From NCBI GenBank assembly GCA_017537365.1, contig JAFYKZ010000010.1:1-64000 (forward strand): a DNA stretch of 64,000 bases, written 5' to 3'. The translations under genes and the position numbers were made by a program. This DNA is from Clostridia bacterium. GTDB taxonomy: Bacteria > Bacillota > Clostridia > Oscillospirales > Acutalibacteraceae. Below the pieces are notes generated by a model. That model saw only the letters and a program-made list of their open reading frames with translations, had not been told where the DNA came from and searched no databases. Shown here piece after piece: positions 52,701-60,609 of this stretch (the first letter of the stretch is position 1; the number at the start of each line of letters is the position of its first letter).

Positions 52701-54092
52701 TTAAAAAGTCTTGTTTCCTATTTCATAAGGCGCCCAACCTGATCTCTCATAATCACCATGAAGATTACTTGTTTTCCTGATTAGGTTCGCTGTTTTTGTT
52801 CTAATTTCAGCATAAACAGGTATGTTTTCATTACTAGTCCAACACAAATCAGCTGCTCTTGTAACATCAGGCATACCTGAAGAAAGTGTATGCCAAGTTG
52901 TATGCAATAATCCAAAAAGTGAGTAATCGCTAACCGTTTTTGCACACGGCACTAATGAATCGTCGCCATACACTATATCCCATGGACAAAGCATAACATC
53001 GAAACCTGCTTCTTTAAAAACAATAGCTGTTTCTACCGGTGCGGTTTTTACATTATATTGCCAATCGGCAATTACAATGTTTTTATCAAGATTTAGTAAA
53101 ATCTCTTTTTGTACCGCTTCATCAGGGCAAGACATAATATAGCAATTATCTTTATTAAATTCCGGTTTTTCTGCAATAAACATATCTCCCCAAACTATTG
53201 CACGCCTACCATCCATTTTAAGTTCATCGCTGATTTCATTTAAAAATTCTGTTACTATATGTGCAGTTTCAAGATTTAAATCAAAATTATAGGACTCATC
53301 GCAGCCCAGATGGAAATATTCACCATCACCGCAAAGTTCCATAAGTTCATTACGAATTTGGCGCATAAGATTGCGAACAGCATCAGTTTCAATTCTCCAT
53401 GTCCAACCGTCATCACTGAAAAGCGGTTGCAATTTCAAATTTTGATCCAAAACAACATGTTTACCGTGAACAACACGAGAAGCCGATGCGTGTCCCCAAT
53501 GGTTAAACATCGGAATTATCTCAATTCCCATATCGTTTGCTTCATCAATCAACGGCTTTATTTCGTCTTTTGTAAAAGCGTGAGGCCATGCAAGTTCTTT
53601 CAAAGCATCGAATTTAAGCATTCCCCAAAATTCAATTACGATATGTGTATATCTTAATGCGCCGCAAAGTCGAATAAATTTTTGAATCTCATATAACTTC
53701 GTATCAGGGAAAACACAAAAATGCACCATTCTGTTACGAATAAGCGGAGAAAATGCCTTAGAGCAATACTCTATTCCAAATAATTCCTGTCCTTCGTCAG
53801 TTGATATAACTTTTATTCGTTGAAGCAAATCCATATATCCGCAAATAAGACCTTTTTCATCATTTGCATATACCGCAACACCATTAGCATCTACTTGTAT
53901 GTAATAAAGTTCTTTATTGATTTTTACTATCTCCGGTTCTCCAATAACGAACTGATAGCACTCAATATTCTCGACACTAATATTAGAAGAATGACAAGTA
54001 AAACCATCCCAAAATTCCTTAAAAACGGTTTTGTTTAAGCAAGAGTTTGCCTTAGCTTGAATTTGCTTTTTAAAATAATAGATATTTTCCAA
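52701..54092 (-). CDS. GH20-like beta-N-acetylhexosaminidase
   Basis: A 463-residue enzyme without signal peptide. The family 20 catalytic Asp-Glu pair stands in YFHLGCDESYNF near residue 260, preceded by IIPMFNHWGHASASR and followed by RRAIVWGDMFI. The N-terminal 90 residues fit the small alpha/beta domain that precedes GH20 barrels. It would remove beta-linked GlcNAc/GalNAc from imported oligosaccharides by substrate-assisted catalysis. It is the first gene of the leftward enzyme operon and is divergent from the AraC gene at 54296. Confidence 0.82.
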   Translation of the reverse strand: MENIYYFKKQIQAKANSCLNKTVFKEFWDGFTCHSSNISVENIECYQFVIGEPEIVKINKELYYIQVDANGVAVYANDEKGLICGYMDLLQRIKVISTDEGQELFGIEYCSKAFSPLIRNRMVHFCVFPDTKLYEIQKFIRLCGALRYTHIVIEFWGMLKFDALKELAWPHAFTKDEIKPLIDEANDMGIEIIPMFNHWGHASASRVVHGKHVVLDQNLKLQPLFSDDGWTWRIETDAVRNLMRQIRNELMELCGDGEYFHLGCDESYNFDLNLETAHIVTEFLNEISDELKMDGRRAIVWGDMFIAEKPEFNKDNCYIMSCPDEAVQKEILLNLDKNIVIADWQYNVKTAPVETAIVFKEAGFDVMLCPWDIVYGDDSLVPCAKTVSDYSLFGLLHTTWHTLSSGMPDVTRAADLCWTSNENIPVYAEIRTKTANLIRKTSNLHGDYERSGWAPYEIGNKTF

Positions 54093-54118
54093 CTGTACTC
54101 ACCCCCTTTTCAATTACA

Positions 54119-54212
54119 AGTATAATGTATTTTTCAAATAAAGTAAACTCACAAAACGACAGTAAAAGTGGATATTTCAACACTTGAATTTTTTTCCATT
54201 TTAATATATAAT
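54119..54212. promoter_or_regulatory. Divergent promoters between the GH20 operon and araC-type gene
   Basis: Rightward, TTGAAT (54184-54189) and TATAAT (54207-54212) have 17-bp spacing. Leftward, TTTACT (54142-54147) and TATACT (54119-54124) also have 17-bp spacing. The inverted pair TAGTG(T)GGT...ACCACTA just after the rightward -10 could be the binding site of the AraC-type regulator. Confidence 0.6.
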
Positions 54213-54295
54213 AGTGTGGTATCAAATGTGTTATGCTAACCACTAAGTGTAAAAAACATTACAAATAATATTTTTTAGAAATCTAGGTGATTTTT

Positions 54296-55045
54296 GTGTT
54301 TTTAAATTTTGACAATTATGTTATTGATATAACTAACATAACTCATGTTTCTTGGAAAAAACAAAAGGTTACCATTCCTCCAAGAGAGTTTTGCGCCCTT
54401 GCTTTTAGAATAAAAGGAAGCGGAAACATTAGTTTCAACCAAAACAAGATATCTTTATCAACAAACGATGTATTATATTTACCGCAAAATATAGGCTACA
54501 CCGCCAAATACAGTGATACCGAAATTATTGCGATTCATTTCAAAACCGCAAATTCAGACAGTTTTGCTAAAGTTTTCTCACCAAAAAACTCCGAAAAAAT
54601 CTACAAACTTTTCTTAGAAGCACTTTATATTTGGCAAGCAAAAGAAGTAGGTTATCAAGAACTTGCTATATCCGTTTTATATAAAATACTCGGAACCCTC
54701 AGCAAAGACAATCAAGAACAAACTTTGCAAAACAATTTCATAAATGCGCAATCTATAATCAATTCAAGATTCAGAGATAGCTCATTATCTATTAAAGACG
54801 TTTGTCGCGAAGCAAAAATCTCCGAAACTTATTTTAGAAAACTGTTTTCAGAACATTTCGGCAAAACTCCAACCGCCTATATTACACAACTAAGAATCGA
54901 ACACGCCCAAAACTTAATCTCTAACGGCACCAGTATCAATGATGCTGCATACTCTAGCGGTTTTAATGATCCTAAATATTTTTCACGGGTAGTAAAAAAG
55001 CACTTAAACTGCACGCCAAAAGAGTTCAAATCATACGGAAAATAA
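54296..55045 (+). CDS. AraC-family transcriptional regulator (second)
   Basis: A 249-residue regulator. The N-terminal cupin-like domain comes first (FCALAFRIKGSGNISFNQNK, TNDVLYLPQNIGYTAKYSD). The double HTH follows (LSIKDVCREAKISETYFRKLF; INDAAYSSGFNDPKYFSRVVK) and ends in the AraC signature. It is the only gene of the locus read rightward and shares a promoter gap with the enzyme operon, so it probably activates or represses that operon. The start is GTG at 54296, five to six bases after AGGTGA. Confidence 0.9.
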   Translation: MFLNFDNYVIDITNITHVSWKKQKVTIPPREFCALAFRIKGSGNISFNQNKISLSTNDVLYLPQNIGYTAKYSDTEIIAIHFKTANSDSFAKVFSPKNSEKIYKLFLEALYIWQAKEVGYQELAISVLYKILGTLSKDNQEQTLQNNFINAQSIINSRFRDSSLSIKDVCREAKISETYFRKLFSEHFGKTPTAYITQLRIEHAQNLISNGTSINDAAYSSGFNDPKYFSRVVKKHLNCTPKEFKSYGK

Positions 55046-55092
55046 CTAAAAACGAAATCTCTATTCTCACAAGTTCTTACGATATGATAGCC

Positions 55093-55121
55093 TTGACTCG
55101 TTTTAAATTTTATGCTATAAT
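55093..55121 (+). promoter_or_regulatory. Promoter of the PHP-domain gene
   Basis: TTGACT (55093-55098) and TATAAT (55116-55121) are separated by 17 bp and face the gene at 55158. Confidence 0.75.
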
Positions 55122-55157
55122 GCGCTCGTATTAATGAAAAATAGGAGGTAAATTTCT

Positions 55158-55835
55158 ATGTATAAGTATGAAACACATTCACACACTTCCCCTGTCAGCA
55201 GATGTGCAGGAGCATCTGTTGAAGATACCGTAAAGTTCTACAAAGAAATGAACTACGACGGTATTTTTATCACTAATCATTTTCTTGGCGGTAATATAAA
55301 TATTGATTCTTCTCGTCCCTATGAAGAAAAAATAGAATATTATTTTTCAGATTATGAAAAAGCTCTTGAACTAAGCAAAGAAATTGGTATAAAAGTTTTT
55401 TGCGCTCTGGAAATGCCACATGATGGTAGTGATTTTTTGATATATGGCCTAGATAAGAAATGGTTCCTTAAGCATCCTGAAATTATGGATATTGAAAAAG
55501 ATAAAAAACTAAATTATCTAAGAGAAAACGGCGCTTTTATCGTTCATGCGCATCCATTCCGTAATGCCGTTCAGTATGATGATGTTAAACTATTCCAAAA
55601 CAATGTAGATGGCGTAGAAATCATAAACGCTTCAATGGATGATTATAAAAACGATTTTGCTAAAATCTATGCCGAAAAGAATAATCTTATTATGTCCGCA
55701 GGTTCTGATAATCATTTCGCTGAACACAAAAAAGATTTAGCAGGTGTGAGTTTTGATAAACCAATTTTAGATGAACAAGATTTTATAAATCAGCTAAAAG
55801 CCGGAAAAGCAAAAATTTTTACAATTAGCCGCTAA
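55158..55835 (+). CDS. PHP-domain phosphoesterase
   Basis: A 225-residue PHP protein. HSHTSPVSRC (metal His pair), FITNHF, ALEMPH, VHAHPFRN and SAGSDNHFAEH make the usual set of metal ligands. PHP enzymes hydrolyse phosphate esters or nucleotides. It has its own consensus promoter, an AGGAGG ribosome site and a terminator, so it is separate from the glycan operons. A histidinol-phosphatase-like or nucleotide-phosphatase role is possible. Confidence 0.85.
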   Translation: MYKYETHSHTSPVSRCAGASVEDTVKFYKEMNYDGIFITNHFLGGNINIDSSRPYEEKIEYYFSDYEKALELSKEIGIKVFCALEMPHDGSDFLIYGLDKKWFLKHPEIMDIEKDKKLNYLRENGAFIVHAHPFRNAVQYDDVKLFQNNVDGVEIINASMDDYKNDFAKIYAEKNNLIMSAGSDNHFAEHKKDLAGVSFDKPILDEQDFINQLKAGKAKIFTISR

Positions 55836-55883
55836 TTTTTCAAATAAATATAAAACCATTTGAAAAATAATCAAATAGTTAAA

Positions 55884-55927
55884 AAAGCCGCCAAACAACA
55901 AATTTTTAGATGTTGTTTGACGGCTTT
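55884..55927 (+). terminator. Intrinsic terminator after the PHP gene
   Basis: A 17-bp stem with one mismatch (AAAGCCGCCAAACAACA with its complement) is followed by TATATTTTG; the other side has AAAAAA, so it can also work leftward. Confidence 0.8.
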
Positions 55928-55953
55928 ATATTTTGTTTGTAACAAAATTGAAA

Positions 55954-55988
55954 AAATGTCAAGTAAAAATAGATTTTACTTGACATTT
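55954..55988 (-). terminator. Perfect 15-bp inverted repeat, terminator of the HipA-like operon
   Basis: The arms AAATGTCAAGTAAAA and complement with a 5-base loop are followed on the minus strand by TTTTTTC. It ends the leftward operon at 56051. Confidence 0.7.
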
Positions 55989-56050
55989 AAAGGTTGATTT
56001 TTTGTTTATAAAGTTTTTTCATAATAAATTTCTACTGAATTTGTTTTATT

Positions 56051-56872
56051 TTACTTATTAAACTTTTGTCTTGTTTTTATGCACTCAACAACTCGGTCTG
56101 TTATTGTTCCTCTATCACGTTCTGAGTAGTAATCAAGCAAAGGTTTAAGTTCGAATACAATCTCTTGAGTAGTAAGTTGGGGCATAATAAGTTGTCTGCC
56201 GTAAAGTTCACAAGCAGTATTCATTTGCCTTGTAAAACTTGTATTAAACGGACGAGCTACAATATCCTTAATTAACCCCTTAGGTTGAATGTCCATTGGA
56301 GAATATTGGACGTTTGAAAGCAAAGCGGCACCGTTGTCAAAAATGGGGCAGTAACTGTACTTTCCGTTCTTTTCAATAACCGCAATGTTGTTAAGGTGTC
56401 GGTCATCGTTTAGGAACAATGCATCTATTTCAAAAAGCAATGTTAAATATTGTGGGAATTCTTTTAGTCCTGTGATTTTGGCTGTTTCCTCGGCGATATA
56501 CAGAATACGTTTTTTGTCGCTTGAAAGTTTTTCAAGAGTTGTTTTTAACGAACCACCGAGATTGCGAGAGAATAGGTGACTAATGGTAATAATAGACTCA
56601 CCCGATTTTAAGAAATTTTCGCTTGAACAACCGGTGCGCTCCCTACCGTGAACCTTTAGCTTTTCCATCTCATATTTAACAAAATCAAAAGGCGTATCTT
56701 TTTTAACATTGCTTTTTTCTAGCAGTTTGGAAATTAAGGCTTCGGCAAGTGCTTCATAGCCAAATTGGTCCAATTTATACCACTTGTTTGTATCTTTTTC
56801 ATACCATTTTTCCTGGTTGCCTTTTGATGAAGTTTCGGCAACTTTATCGTTTGTAAAAAGTTTAACCGTCAT
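56051..56872 (-). CDS. HipA-like kinase (toxin candidate)
   Basis: A 273-residue protein with the kinase core of HipA: FLNDDRHLNNIAVI (catalytic Asp and Asn, residues 153-166) and CPIFDNGAAL (metal-binding Asp179), in the order of the HipA C-terminal domain. It lacks the HipA N-terminal subdomain, so it is shorter than classical HipA (about 440). HipA kinases phosphorylate a tRNA synthetase and stop growth. It shares one base with the stop/start of the upstream AbrB-like gene, the usual antitoxin-toxin order. Its place next to the right attachment site suggests element maintenance. Confidence 0.72.
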   Translation of the reverse strand: MTVKLFTNDKVAETSSKGNQEKWYEKDTNKWYKLDQFGYEALAEALISKLLEKSNVKKDTPFDFVKYEMEKLKVHGRERTGCSSENFLKSGESIITISHLFSRNLGGSLKTTLEKLSSDKKRILYIAEETAKITGLKEFPQYLTLLFEIDALFLNDDRHLNNIAVIEKNGKYSYCPIFDNGAALLSNVQYSPMDIQPKGLIKDIVARPFNTSFTRQMNTACELYGRQLIMPQLTTQEIVFELKPLLDYYSERDRGTITDRVVECIKTRQKFNK

Positions 56873-57402
56873 TATATCTCCTCCAATCTAATCCATTGGT
56901 CATCTTCAGCCATTCTTCCTTGTGTCTTTTTAATAATCTCTAAGGGATCATATTCTTCAACACCGATTGTTTCAAGATACTCTCGTAGTCCACTGCGACT
57001 ACGAGGTATGCAACGCTCTTCTAAAAAGTTTTCAAAGTCTTGCCAAGTTGGAACTTCGTTTTTACCAAAAGCTGTTTTAACAAGATGGTCAGTATAATTT
57101 TCCACGGCTAAATTTTGCTCGGTGTAGTCGGCACAAATTTTAGTGCAACTGATATCACCATTAAAAAATTCTATCAATAACAATTTGTGACTTGCATCTT
57201 TTTTAGCTTTAATAAAAGAATCTAAAGGCAAGTGGGGTGTTATAATAATCTTATCACCATCAAAACATAAATCAATTTTATGCTCGGTTAGATGCATTTT
57301 GTTTATCCATTTAGAAGGTAATGAGATTTTATAAGTTTTACTTCCTTTACCAGCTGTTCCTCCTGCGGAACTCGTTATAACTTTACTAATTCTTTTCTCC
57401 AC
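56872..57402 (-). CDS. AbrB/MazE-like antitoxin candidate
   Basis: A 176-residue protein. The first half has the swapped-hairpin DNA-binding pattern (YKISLPSKWINKMHLTEHKI ... DGDKIIITPH). The second half is acidic and ends GRMAEDDQWIRLEEI, which could bind the kinase encoded next. A palindrome (TATTCG...CGAATA) fills the spacer of its promoter, as expected for an autoregulated toxin-antitoxin operon. The start is GTG, only about 9 bases after the expected transcript start, so it is nearly leaderless. Confidence 0.68.
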   Translation of the reverse strand: MEKRISKVITSSAGGTAGKGSKTYKISLPSKWINKMHLTEHKIDLCFDGDKIIITPHLPLDSFIKAKKDASHKLLLIEFFNGDISCTKICADYTEQNLAVENYTDHLVKTAFGKNEVPTWQDFENFLEERCIPRSRSGLREYLETIGVEEYDPLEIIKKTQGRMAEDDQWIRLEEI

Positions 57403-57417
57403 AGTATCACCAATTAA

Positions 57418-57446
57418 AATATATCATATTCGATACGAATAGTCAA
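57418..57446 (-). promoter_or_regulatory. Promoter and operator of the AbrB-like/HipA-like operon
   Basis: On the minus strand, TTGACT (57441-57446) and TATATT (57418-57423) have 17-bp spacing. The inverted repeat TATTCG/CGAATA at 57427-57441 lies between the two boxes, so binding there would block RNA polymerase. Confidence 0.7.
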
Positions 57447-57569
57447 GAATTTAAAAGAAGTAGTAAAAATACCACTCCTTTTAGCAATAAACATTAATTT
57501 CAATAGTGTAAAATATTTATATTAGAGTTTAACCGACCTGCTTTTTAGACGTCGGCTGAGGATTTTTCA

Positions 57570-58187
57570 TCAGCAGAGTTTCGGCAAACCTTCTATTTTT
57601 GGGGGGAATTTTGACTCCTCACAGCCCCAGTATTCATGCACCTTTCCAACTATTGCGTACGGTTCAACATCCCATTGAATTGTATCCATTTTAAGCTCTT
57701 TTGTTGTTTCTAAAACGACATTATCATAATCGCCATACGGGGCGCGCAAAAGTGTTGGTGTTTTGCCGGTTATATCGGCAATTTTTTTATTGCAGCTTTC
57801 TAATTCATCAATAATTTGTGTTTTTGATAGTTGCGTCATGTGAGGATGTGTGTTAGAATGGTTTTGTATCTGATGCCCTGCATCTGATAAAGCTTTAACC
57901 GATTCGGGATATTTATCCACCCACGCACCGACCACGAAGAAGGTTGCCGGAACATCATATTCCTTCAAAATTTTTATAAGCTGCTCGGTATCGTCATTCC
58001 CCCAGGCCGCGTCGAAAGAAATTGCAACTTGTTTTTTATCGGTTTCTACGCAGTATATAGGCAATTTTCGGTCTGTGTTTGCGAAAACACTAACCGAGCC
58101 CACCACCGTAACCGTTATGCCTAAAACCAAGCATATCATTAGCATTATTTGCTTTTTTGTTACAATAAAAAGCTTCATATTTTTCAC
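57570..58187 (-). pseudogene. Polysaccharide deacetylase, N-terminal fragment (174 native residues plus island-coded tail)
   Basis: The frame begins with a membrane/signal segment (KKQIMLMICLVLGITVTVVG), then the CE4 motifs: VAISFDAAWG (catalytic Asp), NHSNTHPHMTQ (metal His pair), LLRAPYGDYD. Native sequence stops after IQWDV at 57666; the last 31 residues (PYAIVGKVHEYWGCEES onward) come from the island. The missing C-terminus with the VLFHNDA histidine is at 8048-8293. The truncated product keeps the signal and metal site but lacks the last strands and catalytic His, so it should be inactive. Restored length is 255, like the late-sporulation protein PdaB. Confidence 0.9.
57643..57690. other. 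Right attachment site (attR) of the 49-kb island
   Basis: The island arm TTTCCAA..ATTGC (57643-57655) meets the shared core TCA (57664-57666), then native deacetylase DNA. Within the native sequence, CAAT lies 8 bp outside the central dinucleotide on both halves of the reconstructed attB, a weak symmetry expected for a serine-integrase target. Confidence 0.8.
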
Positions 58188-58327
58188 CCTTTTAAATTTG
58201 TTTAGTAATCAATATGAGCATTAGCTTGTATTATATTACGCAAAGTTTACCGAAAATTCACATATTTTATTAAGAAATGAAATAAAATAAATGTAAAATA
58301 AATCAATCTTTAAAAACGGAGGATATT

Positions 58328-59548
58328 ATGGAAGAATATAACAATTTCCCTAATACGAATGATACACCCAATTATAGCTACCAAAAGCCCCAGAAACCTA
58401 AAAAAAGCAAAAAAAATATCGGGTTTGGGATAGGCGTTGTTGTTATAGCCTGCGTACTTTCTCTTATAATAGGAACTGTAAGCGGCGGTATAATTTCATT
58501 TGTTGTTAGCAGTATCGTTTCGGATTCTGATTCAACCCAAATAGCCGATATCGGAACAACAACCAATAAAAATGTAAACATAAATGTTGACGAAACTGCT
58601 GAAACTGTTGTTGAAGCGGTTGCTAAAAAGGTTACACCAAGTGTTGTTGGTATCAGAACAACCACCTCAGTTATGAACTTCTTTGGCGGCACCAGTGAAG
58701 CCAGCGGTAATGGTAGCGGTGTTGTTTACTCTAAGGATGGATATATTATAACAAACTACCATGTTATAAGCTCAACCCTAGGCAACAGCTCTTCCAAAAT
58801 AGAAATTTTTATGGATAGCGATAGCGAAACTGCATACAGCGCAACACTTGTTGGCTATAATATTTCTTCCGACCTAGCCGTTCTTAAAATAAATGCAAAA
58901 AATCTTACTCCAATCGAATTTGCCGATTCCGACTCGCTTAAAGTTGGTCAATATGTGATAACGGTTGGAAGTCCCGGTGGACTTGAATTTATGGATAGCG
59001 TTACCTATGGCGTTATAAGCGGACTCAACCGCGTTGTTTCTTCTGACAGCGATATTAAACTTATTCAAACCGATGCCGCAATAAACCCCGGAAACTCAGG
59101 TGGTGCATTAGTTAACTCAAAGGGACGCCTCGTTGGTATAAACAGTTCTAAAATAGTAGCAGAAGAATTTGAGGGTATGGGTTTTGCAATCCCCTCTAAT
59201 ACGGTTAAAAAAAACTGCGATAACATTATTTCAAAAGAAAACTCACCCGAACCTTATATCGGAATTTCAATAAGCGAAAAATACACTGCCGAGGTGCTTG
59301 AATATTACGGTTATCCCGCAGGCGCGGTTGTTCTTACAGTTGCTGAGAATAGTCCGGCTAAGGAAGCGGGACTTTTAAAGGGCGATATTATAACCGAATT
59401 TAACGGTGTTGAAATAAAGGAATATACTAAGCTCGAAGATGCAGTTAGAGATTGTGTTCCCGGTCAAACAGTTAAATTAAAGGTTTACCGAGACGGTAAA
59501 TTATACAGCGCAAAAATAACCGTTAGCTCAAATAACGAAGTAAATTAA
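58328..59548 (+). CDS. HtrA/DegP-like membrane-anchored serine protease with PDZ domain
   Basis: A 406-residue protease: a cytoplasmic proline/lysine-rich head, one membrane helix (about 33-62), a trypsin-like domain and a C-terminal PDZ domain (about 305-400). The triad is visible: His145 in ITNYHVI, Asp182 in ISSDLAVLK, Ser257 in NPGNSGGAL. It works outside the membrane in protein quality control. It is divergent from the split deacetylase gene with a 140-bp gap, has a GGAGG ribosome site, and ends at the hairpin at 59559. Confidence 0.95.
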   Translation: MEEYNNFPNTNDTPNYSYQKPQKPKKSKKNIGFGIGVVVIACVLSLIIGTVSGGIISFVVSSIVSDSDSTQIADIGTTTNKNVNINVDETAETVVEAVAKKVTPSVVGIRTTTSVMNFFGGTSEASGNGSGVVYSKDGYIITNYHVISSTLGNSSSKIEIFMDSDSETAYSATLVGYNISSDLAVLKINAKNLTPIEFADSDSLKVGQYVITVGSPGGLEFMDSVTYGVISGLNRVVSSDSDIKLIQTDAAINPGNSGGALVNSKGRLVGINSSKIVAEEFEGMGFAIPSNTVKKNCDNIISKENSPEPYIGISISEKYTAEVLEYYGYPAGAVVLTVAENSPAKEAGLLKGDIITEFNGVEIKEYTKLEDAVRDCVPGQTVKLKVYRDGKLYSAKITVSSNNEVN

Positions 59549-59558
59549 ATCCAAATAG

Positions 59559-59586
59559 AAAACGGAGATGCAATGCATCTCCGTTT
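59559..59586. terminator. Bidirectional terminator between htrA-like and plsC genes
   Basis: The stem AAAACGGAGATGC with its complement is bounded by A and T runs. It ends both the rightward protease gene and the leftward acyltransferase operon. Confidence 0.85.
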
Positions 59587-59589
59587 TGT

Positions 59590-60423
59590 TTAATATTTAA
59601 GTTTTTTAAGCTCAGTTACGCCCTCTTGCATAATCTTATGTATCATATCCCCGATTTCTACTGTGGACATCCCCTCGTATTGCTCGGGATAAATAACCTC
59701 CAAAAGTCTGAACTCTATTCTGGTTGTTCTTCTGAACGCGTTTTTAACAATACTCTTTGTATTATTAATCGCGCAAACCGCAATAGGCACCTGAGTTTTG
59801 GTTGCTATTTTAAAGCTTCCGTTTCTAAACGGTAACAAGGTATCATCGTTATAATTTGTATACCCTTCAGGGAAAAGCGCTATTGAAGCAACCTTATTTT
59901 TAATAGTTTTGATAGCTTTTATTATAGTCTTTGCCGCCTCGCGGTCGTTTTCCCTGTCAATTGGAAAAGAGTTTAAATTATGCATTGCCTTGCCTATAAA
60001 AGGCATTTCTTTATAAATTTCCTTTTTACCAATAAATCCGATTCTGGAATCAGGGAATACCATTAGCATAACCGCAGGGTCAAAATTATGCTGATGATTG
60101 CAAACAAAGAGCATTTCGGTATCTTGCGGAAGCTTTTCTACCCCTTCGCTTACTATTTTAACTCTCGCCGCACCCGCTATAATCGGCAAGGTTATTTTTG
60201 CCATATAGCGAAAGAACTTCGTATTCTCGCGAGGCTCTTTTTTAGTATCTGTAAAAACTATCATACTTACAAACAAAGCAAAATGAAGCACCATAAATAC
60301 CAAGAAAAAACCAACCAACATTAACGGCACAAGCCACCATGAATAGCTTTGCTTTAAAATATCGAAAAAGTTATTAAGAACCAGAACAATAACTGCGCTG
60401 AGCACAACATACGCGTAATACAT
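59590..60423 (-). CDS. plsC: 1-acylglycerol-3-phosphate acyltransferase family (PlsC)
   Basis: A 277-residue membrane enzyme. Two N-terminal helices come first. The acyltransferase motif CNHQHNFDP (NHx4D) and the glycerophosphate motif LFPEGYTN follow, in the usual order. It adds the second acyl chain to make phosphatidic acid at the inner face of the membrane. It is about 10 bp after the DUF6472 gene and last in the trkA-trkH operon, an arrangement that may be passive. Confidence 0.9.
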   Translation of the reverse strand: MYYAYVVLSAVIVLVLNNFFDILKQSYSWWLVPLMLVGFFLVFMVLHFALFVSMIVFTDTKKEPRENTKFFRYMAKITLPIIAGAARVKIVSEGVEKLPQDTEMLFVCNHQHNFDPAVMLMVFPDSRIGFIGKKEIYKEMPFIGKAMHNLNSFPIDRENDREAAKTIIKAIKTIKNKVASIALFPEGYTNYNDDTLLPFRNGSFKIATKTQVPIAVCAINNTKSIVKNAFRRTTRIEFRLLEVIYPEQYEGMSTVEIGDMIHKIMQEGVTELKKLKY

Positions 60424-60432
60424 AAAACACCT

Positions 60433-60609
60433 CTAATTTTGTTTTCTGACAATACTATATTCATCATAAAAGCTGAAATACGGACAAGATTTATTATCAC
60501 CCTTTAAAAAGCGATACATTTCGTCCTCATCAAGCATTGCATCACAGCAATAGCTTTCAGATTCATCATCATAAATATAGTTGGAACAATTTTCGCAAAT
60601 AGTTTTCAT
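60433..60609 (-). CDS. Small DUF6472-like zinc-binding protein
   Basis: A 58-residue protein. CENCSNYIYDDE near its N-terminus, CCDAMLDEDEMYRFL and SCPYFSFYDEY match a small Clostridia family (DUF6472) with conserved cysteines that may bind zinc. It shares one base with the trkH stop (TAATG) and its 3' end supplies the ribosome-site region of plsC, so it is translated with both. The function is unknown. Confidence 0.75.
   Translation of the reverse strand: MKTICENCSNYIYDDESESYCCDAMLDEDEMYRFLKGDNKSCPYFSFYDEYSIVRKQN

Larger units (their letters stand above)
8292..57666. mobile_element. About 49.4-kb serine-integrase island interrupting a polysaccharide deacetylase gene
   Basis: Both ends lie inside one deacetylase reading frame, and joining the flanks at TCA restores it. 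The island contains a large serine recombinase (10348), a relaxase-like gene (12031) with an oriT-like repeat, a small resolvase (15313) with a res-like site, a HipA-like/AbrB-like pair at the right end, and a long leftward glycan-use locus. The relaxase but no visible conjugation machinery suggests a mobilisable rather than self-transferring element. It could be a composite built by more than one insertion; only the outer ends are defined by sequence. Confidence 0.82.

Noticed and set aside
55954-55988. Perfect 15-bp palindrome as a recombination or replication site
   Set aside because: On the minus strand it is followed by a T-run just after the HipA-like operon, so a terminator explains it more simply.
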